Of a stretch of DNA of 64,000 nt, positions 59,122 through 64,000 are shown in pieces (the stretch's first letter is position 1; each line of letters begins with the position of its first letter). The position numbers were made by a program, and so were the translations under genes. The notes under the pieces are model-generated. The model ran no database searches and was not told the origin of the DNA. It saw nothing but the letters and a program-made list of their open reading frames with translations. The DNA is from Methanoregula sp. UBA154 (GTDB lineage Archaea > Halobacteriota > Methanomicrobia > Methanomicrobiales > Methanospirillaceae), in assembly GCA_002502245.1 (NCBI GenBank), contig DAPW01000017.1:47020-111019 (forward strand). The letters are read 5' to 3'.

Positions 59122-60537
59122 ATGGAGCGCTGGTCATCGCATCTCGGATTTATTCTCGCGGCAATCGGTGCTGCGGTCGGGATCGGCAATATCTGGCGGT
59201 TTCCCGCCCTGGTCGGCCAGAACGGCGGTGGCGCCTTCCTCATACCGTATCTTATCGCGGTCTTCGTATTCGCATTGCCGCTCATGATCCTGGAGATAAC
59301 GATGGGCCGCTTTTTCCGGGGTACGGTGGTAAGTTCTTTCCGGGCAGTGCGGGCGGAATTCCGCATTCTCGGGTGGCTGCTCTGTGCAATTCTCTTCCTG
59401 ATCCTCAGCTACTATCTCGTTATCACCGGCTGGACCATTGCGTTCACGGTCTTTGCCGCTACCGGTGAAACAACGACATTTGCCGGTTTTACCGGGTCAT
59501 ACATGCCCATTCTCTTTGGTATTGTTGCTGTCGTTCTGACCGGTCTCGTTGTTGCTGCGGGGGTCCAGAAAGGGATCGAACGGATCTCGATCATGATGGT
59601 CCCGCTCGTTGTTATCGTTCTCTTTGTCATGGTGCTCTACTGCACGACCCTTTCGGGATTCGGGGACGGGATCCGGTTCCTTTTCACCCCGGATTTTACC
59701 GTCCTTACGCAGGCTGACCTCTGGGTCGCTGCATTCGGCCAGGCATTCTTTTCGCTTTCTGTCGGGGAGGGCATCCTTCTCACGTACGGTTCGTACATGG
59801 CAAAAGATCAGGATATTTCCCGTTCTGCACTGATAATCAGCATTGCGGATCTCTCTGTTGCGCTTCTCGCAGGCATGGTCATTTTTCCGGTGGTATTCTC
59901 TTTTGGGATCTCTCCAACCGCAGGGACCGAACTTGCCTTCACCACCCTTCCCCTGGCGTTCTCCCTCCTGCCGGCAGGCCGGCTCGTTGCTGTCTCCTTC
60001 TTTATCGTGCTGTTCTTTGCTGCGTTCACCTCCTCAGTCTCCATGCTGGAAGTCTGTGTGGCATCCGTTCAGGAAGCTGCAGGGTGGGACCGGAAGAATA
60101 CAACGATTCTTCTTACCGGTATCCTGCTCATCGTGAGCCTGGTCCCGGCCCTCAGCTACAGCGCCGCACACCTCTCCCTTGGGGGAATTCCCGTACTTGA
60201 TATTATGGATGAAACGATAGGGACCCTCGGTCTCCACCTGGCAGCAGCCATTCTCGCACTTTCCTTCACGTGGTTTCTGCCCCGGAAGGTACTTGAGGCA
60301 GAGACAGGCCGTGTTTCGGATCTTAACCAGCTGGTCTTCTTCCTCTGCAAATACGTGATTCCCGCCGTCTTGGTAATCACCATCGGTGTGCACCTCATCT
60401 CAGGGCTCGAGATGCCCGGTGCCACGTATATCGCCGGATCCCATTACTTAAACGCATGGCTTCAGACAGGAGGGCTGGCAACATTCATCATCGGAATTCT
60501 TGTTTTGATCCTCATTATCGGAAAAATCCGCAGGTGA
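59122..60537 (+). CDS. Sodium:neurotransmitter symporter (SNF) family transporter
   Basis: A 471-residue LeuT-fold transporter. The first helix RWSSHLGFILAAIGAAVGIGNIWRFP carries the family signature (GxAVGxGNxWRFP), with the sodium site around AAIGAAVG; helix 6 has FFSLSVGEGILLTYGSYM. About 11-12 membrane helices are predicted by eye. It moves an amino acid or related compound with sodium; substrate unknown. GGAG is absent before the ATG at 59122, although ATCATGG context is clear. Followed after 49 bases by the DUF6653 gene on the same strand. Confidence 0.93.
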   Translation: MERWSSHLGFILAAIGAAVGIGNIWRFPALVGQNGGGAFLIPYLIAVFVFALPLMILEITMGRFFRGTVVSSFRAVRAEFRILGWLLCAILFLILSYYLVITGWTIAFTVFAATGETTTFAGFTGSYMPILFGIVAVVLTGLVVAAGVQKGIERISIMMVPLVVIVLFVMVLYCTTLSGFGDGIRFLFTPDFTVLTQADLWVAAFGQAFFSLSVGEGILLTYGSYMAKDQDISRSALIISIADLSVALLAGMVIFPVVFSFGISPTAGTELAFTTLPLAFSLLPAGRLVAVSFFIVLFFAAFTSSVSMLEVCVASVQEAAGWDRKNTTILLTGILLIVSLVPALSYSAAHLSLGGIPVLDIMDETIGTLGLHLAAAILALSFTWFLPRKVLEAETGRVSDLNQLVFFLCKYVIPAVLVITIGVHLISGLEMPGATYIAGSHYLNAWLQTGGLATFIIGILVLILIIGKIRR

Positions 60538-60586
60538 CGGCAGGGACCGTGATGATACTTATGAATGCCGTTCCAACAGGTATAAG

Positions 60587-61105
60587 ATGACATTAGAGCG
60601 GAAGATCGCACAGATCTTCGCACTGGACAATGAGACATGGCTGCGCCACGCCAACCCGTGGAGCGTGATCCTGCGCAATACGGTGCTGCCTGTTCTCATT
60701 CTCGCGTTCTGGAGCCGGCTCTGGCTTGACTGGGGGGCGGTTGTACCGGCCACCCTCGCCGTGCTGTGGACATGGTTCAATCCCCGCATTTTTGCGGCAC
60801 CGCCATCGCTCGATCACTGGGCGTCAAAGGCTGTGTTGGGAGAGCGCGTCTGGCTGAACCGCGACGCCGTTCCCGTTCCGGTATATCACCGGACCGCCCC
60901 GAACATCCTCTCCGCGGTCTCCGGCACCGGTATGCTCTTTGTCTTCTGGGGCGTTTTCACCTTCGACCTCTGGCCGACTGTCTTCGGTATGGCGCTTGTC
61001 TATTGCGGGAAACTCTGGTTCCTTGACCGGATGGTGTGGCTCTGGGAAGACATGAAGGATGCTGCACCGGAATACCTGACCTGGGGGATCCAGACGGAAA
61101 CATAA
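60587..61105 (+). CDS. DUF6653 family membrane-associated protein
   Basis: A 172-residue protein. MTLERKIAQIFALDNETWLR with HANPWSVILRNTVLP begins the family. Hydrophobic segments VLPVLILAFWSRLWL and AVVPATLAVLWTWFNPRIFA, then FVFWGVFTFDLWPTVFGM, suggest membrane association; the C-terminus is KLWFLDRMVWLWEDMKDAAP. The family is widespread in bacteria and methanogens without a known role. It may be co-transcribed with the SNF transporter. Confidence 0.85.
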   Translation: MTLERKIAQIFALDNETWLRHANPWSVILRNTVLPVLILAFWSRLWLDWGAVVPATLAVLWTWFNPRIFAAPPSLDHWASKAVLGERVWLNRDAVPVPVYHRTAPNILSAVSGTGMLFVFWGVFTFDLWPTVFGMALVYCGKLWFLDRMVWLWEDMKDAAPEYLTWGIQTET

Positions 61106-61414
61106 GGGGCGGCGGAATTGTTTTAACCCGGGTGGATTTAATTCGGTTTTTGGGACGGAAATCTCAAAGCCGTGCAGAGATGTACCGGGGACTTGAAAAT
61201 ACCACCAGAATTGAACAAAGGCACAAGGGAAAATCCTTTTTAAAGGATAGTTTTTCACCCAATCTGAAGAGATCCGGAAAAATGGGTGTAGTCAGCAGGA
61301 TACTCTTTGCAGCAACCGGGCTTTTTCCGCTGCAAATTTGCCTGCCGTATCGTGGCAGTCAGGCTGGGCTGATCAATTCCTACCTCCTTTTTTCAACCCG
61401 CCGGCATCACGGGT
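61106..61414. other. Gap with a palindrome, no gene
   Basis: 309 bases between convergent genes. A perfect palindrome-like repeat ATCCTTT-TT-AAAGGAT lies at 61233-61248 and contains TTTTTAAAGG. It may be a terminator stem shared by both genes; it is AT-rich rather than GC-rich. Nothing else was recognised. Confidence 0.45.
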
Positions 61415-62752
61415 TCAGTTGATCCTGAGCCGCTGGCCGTTCCTCATCAGGTGAACATCCTTATCGGACGTATAACCAAGATCACCGGCAAACTCAGCGT
61501 AGCCTGCGGTCATTTTCATATCAGCGTGTGCCGGAATAATATGCTGGGGCTGCAGCATCTGGATAAACTCGTAATGATCTTCCCGGTATGCATGGCCGCT
61601 GACATGCAGGTCCTCGAAAATCCGTGCGCCGGCCTTCCTGAGATGCTGTTCTATGACGTACCGTTGTCCGAAATTCATCGGGTTCGGGATCACGTTCGCC
61701 GAGAAGAGCACCTTGTCGCCTTTGCTCAGCTGGTACGGGGTGTCTCCCAGCGCCAGGCGGGTAAGGATCGATCCGGGCTCGCCCTGGTGGCCGGTGACGA
61801 TGGGCAGAAATTTCTCTTTTCCTTCTTTCATCATCCGGCGCATCACCCGGTCAACAGTCCTCCGGTTCCCAAAGACGCTCGACGTCTCGGGAAACGAGAC
61901 AAATTTCATCTGCTCTGCGGTCACGGAATACTTTTCCATCGAGCGTCCGAGAAAGACCGGTTTCCTGCCGATCTCGTGGGCGCACTCCGCAATAGTCTTT
62001 ACCCGGGAGATGTGCGATGAGAATGTCGATACAATTATCGCATTCTTGTCATCTTCGAAACTGGTGATGACATCCCGGACGAGATCACGGGCGATCCGCT
62101 CGCTCGGGCATCGTCCCGAACGATGGATGTAGGTGCTCTCGACAATCAGGGCGAGAACGCCTTCCTTGCCGAGCTGCCGGAACCGGGCAAAGTCCGGCGG
62201 CTGACCAATGACCGGTGTCCGGTCGAACTTGAAATCGCAGGCATAGACGATCGCACCGTGGGGGGTGTGAAGCACCGGTGTAACCGTATCAATGATCGAG
62301 TGCTGCGTGCGCACAAATTCAAGCACAAGGTTCTGCGAGAGTGTGTACCGCTGCCCTGCGCTGAGCGCAAAGAGCTTGTTATTCACACCGAATTTCTTCT
62401 CACCTGAAATCTGCTGGCGGATCAGTTCGGTTGCATAAGGAGTCGCGATGATGGGGGCCTTGTACCGGTGCGCAAGTTTCGGGATGGCCCCGATATGGTC
62501 CAGATGCCCGTGCGAACAGACGATGGCCTTCACGGTACCTTCGACCTTCTGCAGCACGGTGTCATCCGGAATGGCCTTGATCTTGATGAGATCAAGGGAA
62601 TGCATCTCGTCAACCTCGGCATCCTCGTGGATCATCAGCTGGTCGAGGCGGAGCCCCATGTCAAAAATGACGATTTCCTTTCCGCAGCGGACGGCGGTCA
62701 TGTTCCGCCCGACCTCGTCATATCCGCCTACGGCTATTATTTCTATTTCCAT
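61415..62752 (-). CDS. rnj: Archaeal RNase J (beta-CASP metallo-beta-lactamase ribonuclease)
   Basis: A 445-residue RNase J, a 5'-3' exonuclease and endonuclease for mRNA decay. The metallo-beta-lactamase motif 2 is CSHGHLDHIGAIPKL near residue 77, with GGYDEVGRNMTAV at the N-terminus, VYACDFKFDRTPVIG as a later motif, and the beta-CASP elements VESTYIHRSGRC, STFSSHISRVKTI and PIVTGHQGEPGSILTRLA, ending with DLHVSGHAYREDHYEF and IIPAHADMKM. AGGAGAAACA precedes the ATG. A pair of small ORF-like fragments lies upstream. Confidence 0.94.
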   Translation of the reverse strand: MEIEIIAVGGYDEVGRNMTAVRCGKEIVIFDMGLRLDQLMIHEDAEVDEMHSLDLIKIKAIPDDTVLQKVEGTVKAIVCSHGHLDHIGAIPKLAHRYKAPIIATPYATELIRQQISGEKKFGVNNKLFALSAGQRYTLSQNLVLEFVRTQHSIIDTVTPVLHTPHGAIVYACDFKFDRTPVIGQPPDFARFRQLGKEGVLALIVESTYIHRSGRCPSERIARDLVRDVITSFEDDKNAIIVSTFSSHISRVKTIAECAHEIGRKPVFLGRSMEKYSVTAEQMKFVSFPETSSVFGNRRTVDRVMRRMMKEGKEKFLPIVTGHQGEPGSILTRLALGDTPYQLSKGDKVLFSANVIPNPMNFGQRYVIEQHLRKAGARIFEDLHVSGHAYREDHYEFIQMLQPQHIIPAHADMKMTAGYAEFAGDLGYTSDKDVHLMRNGQRLRIN

Positions 62753-63761
62753 TGTTTCTCCTGTTTTTTAATATCGCTCTGTGAATTTTTTCCGGAAAAA
62801 TTCCGGTTTTCTGATGTTTACGAGAGCTCTCATGACCCACCGTTCATCAGTTTCGTCCGCCAGCGAGGAACGGAAAACCGTTCTGGTGGCTGCTTGAGTT
62901 GGTTTATCCGGCCCAAGGTAGAATTTCTCTTTTTTCCGCCGGGCATTGGATCGTTCCGGAGTGTGAAGCACGGTTTTGCACGGACTCTTTCCCGTCCGGG
63001 ATCAGCGGGACGATATCGATGTCTGTCCCTGCAGGATCTGGGCTTGCTGCATTTTCCTGTTCTTCCACCAATGACATCGGTCTATTTCGAGTTGCAGGAG
63101 GGGTACCAGGAGCAGTTTTACCGCTCCTTTATCCTCCTCCGCCACTCCCGGTACAACGGTGGCCAGCCATTCACGATGTTTCAGCACGGACTCCCGGTAA
63201 TCCCGCACTACTGATTGGCGGGTATGATCCAAGGCCCTTCAACAGGCCATCACCACGAAACCGTGGATCATCCTGACCCTGCACAGGCATTCAGTATCTT
63301 CTCCTGGTGCCGTGTCCTGAGGATGGCAGTCCTGCCATCGTCCGCGTGATTCCTGCATTCTTTTTTTCTGCAGGCTGTTCCGGATTATTATGAAGATAGC
63401 CGGAATCGTGTCTATTATAAATGGCGATGTGAATACATCAATCTTTGTTTTCTGCAAATCAATGGGACATGGAAGATATCCATGTATTGTTTTAAACGGT
63501 CCCGTAGGTGTTCTTGCAATTTCTACCATGAAAACGGCCTTTGTTTTCCTTTTGAGGAAGAATCGTCAGTCCCTGTATCAGAGATCTCGTCATGAGTATG
63601 GCAGATTTCCACTACCCCGGAATGGCCGTTTCCTATGCGGAGACTCCTGGACCGTGTTATCCGGTCAGGTCAATTTTCTGCCCCCGTTTACCGTTTCCGT
63701 TCTGAAAAATGAAAAATTACAGAAAGGGTTTAAAGGATGAGCCAGATAAAAAAAGTTCACT
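62753..63761. other. Long gap upstream of RNase J, fragmentary coding sequence
   Basis: About 1000 bases with no intact gene. On the minus strand two protein-like stretches occur: RALVNIRKPEFFRKKFTERY ending 15 bases before the RNase J start, and DYRESVLKHREWLATVVPGV, AEEDKGAVKLLLVPLLQLE within 63002-63232. They are in different frames and neither has a good start, so they may be pieces of a decayed gene. A perfect 10-bp palindrome GAGAGCTCTC is at 62822-62831. The plus strand at 63390-63460 is also open but not clearly coding. Confidence 0.35.
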
Positions 63762-63850
63762 GAGCGGTGCACTTAGGTACAATCAATTTCTGTTCATAAC
63801 AATCCGGAAATTTCAGCACCGCTCGACCCCTGCTCTCTGACGGGCAGAGC
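63762..63850 (+). promoter_or_regulatory. Candidate structured leader before the aminomutase gene
   Basis: GAGCGGTGC (63762-63770) is perfectly complementary to GCACCGCTC (63816-63824), with 45 bases between, and a second hairpin GCTCT/AGAGC (63832-63836 and 63846-63850) follows, ending 27 bases before the ATG. AT-rich GATAAAAAAAG at 63745-63755 could be the promoter. The strand polarity and closeness to the ribosome binding site (GAGGTGA) fit an RNA control element, but no known riboswitch class is recognised. Confidence 0.4.
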
Positions 63851-63877
63851 CTGACCCCAGAAACGAGGTGACTTTAA

Positions 63878-64000
63878 ATGAATCCCAAGTACATTACATC
63901 AATTTCCGAGCTTGACAACCTTGTCGGGCTTGCCCCGAAAGAGCGGGAGAAGATGGAGACGGTGACAGACCTGTTCCCGTTCCGCTCCAACGACTATTAT
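63878..64000 (+). CDS. Lysine-2,3-aminomutase-like (KamA family) radical SAM enzyme, 5' part
   Basis: Only the first 41 codons are inside the window: MNPKYITSISELDNLVGLAP, then KEREKMETVTDLFPFRSNDY. The last segment, F-P-F-R-x-N-D-Y-Y, is the conserved start of KamA/AblA-type lysine-2,3-aminomutases and relatives, which come before the radical SAM core. In methanogens AblA makes beta-lysine for the osmolyte N-epsilon-acetyl-beta-lysine. GAGGTGA lies seven bases before the ATG. The family call rests on this short stretch. Confidence 0.65.
   Translation, partial: MNPKYITSISELDNLVGLAPKEREKMETVTDLFPFRSNDYY

Noticed and set aside
63762..63877. Known lysine riboswitch
   Set aside because: The leader is too short for the lysine riboswitch and lacks its multi-helix junction pattern; only two stems can be supported.
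1..64000. Insertion sequence, integrase, prophage or CRISPR array
   Set aside because: No transposase or integrase motif, no terminal inverted repeats with target duplications, and no regularly spaced direct repeats were found. The tRNA-Ala pair is the only near-exact repeat of note.

Overview
The window is archaeal and fits a hydrogenotrophic methanogen, most likely of the order Methanomicrobiales (Methanoregula-like). The archaeal information-processing set is unmistakable: TFB, aIF5B, ribosomal proteins S6e and S8e, Gar1, SRP19, RIO2 kinase and archaeal RNase J. Two methanopterin-pathway enzymes (MptE and a beta-RFAP synthase fusion) and the hydrogenase maturation GTPase HypB point to a methanogen. 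The order-level placement is an inference from gene content and from the HTH/multi-PAS kinase style, not from a phylogeny.

Layout. 1-3457 (minus): radical-SAM protein cut by the window edge, mptE, and an RCK-DHH phosphoesterase. 3559-7623: tRNA-Lys, rubrerythrin, an iron-sulfur flavoprotein, a cupin and small proteins. 7.0-10.0 kb is a decay zone with several frameshifted small genes around an intact MazF/PemK-like gene. 10004-17400 (plus): a chorismate-lyase/RFAP-synthase fusion, then two sensor proteins that carry an N-terminal HTH; the first is an apparently competent kinase with seven PAS domains, the second looks like a pseudokinase. 17.5-21.2 kb: lipoprotein, RDD membrane protein, a SemiSWEET gene broken by one amber codon, a PPOX protein, a wrecked quinone reductase and a methyltransferase. 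21458-24594: secreted CARDB-like protein, FtsX-type permease and ABC ATPase in one tight operon. 24.6-32.8 kb: translation, transcription and RNP genes with tRNA-His and tRNA-Ala. 33.0-39.1 kb: PEGA-domain envelope protein, a second tRNA-Ala, and a rio2-DUF460-thiL operon. 39.2-42.8 kb: a degenerate tRNA-thiolase-like protein with nadE, facing a cupin-type glucose-6-phosphate isomerase and an S-layer-like protein. 43.2-49.5 kb: a DUF128 (NrpR-type) protein, an Mrr-like hypothetical, a pyridine-nucleotide disulfide oxidoreductase, class II lysS, a methyltransferase and a YciI-like protein. 49663-57978 (plus): an ion-homeostasis run of CPA2 antiporter, two tandem universal stress proteins, Na/Pi cotransporter, P-type ATPase and a decayed MscS channel. 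58.1-62.8 kb: rubredoxin-flavoprotein fusion, SNF transporter, DUF6653 protein, RNase J. The window ends inside a lysine-2,3-aminomutase-like gene preceded by a potentially structured leader.

The features most worth following are the HTH-PAS kinase/pseudokinase pair, the fusion joining 4-hydroxybenzoate production to methanopterin synthesis, the degenerate thiolase next to nadE, the stem-forming leader at the right edge, and the unusual density of small genes broken by single-base changes. No insertion sequence, integrase, CRISPR array or prophage was seen.
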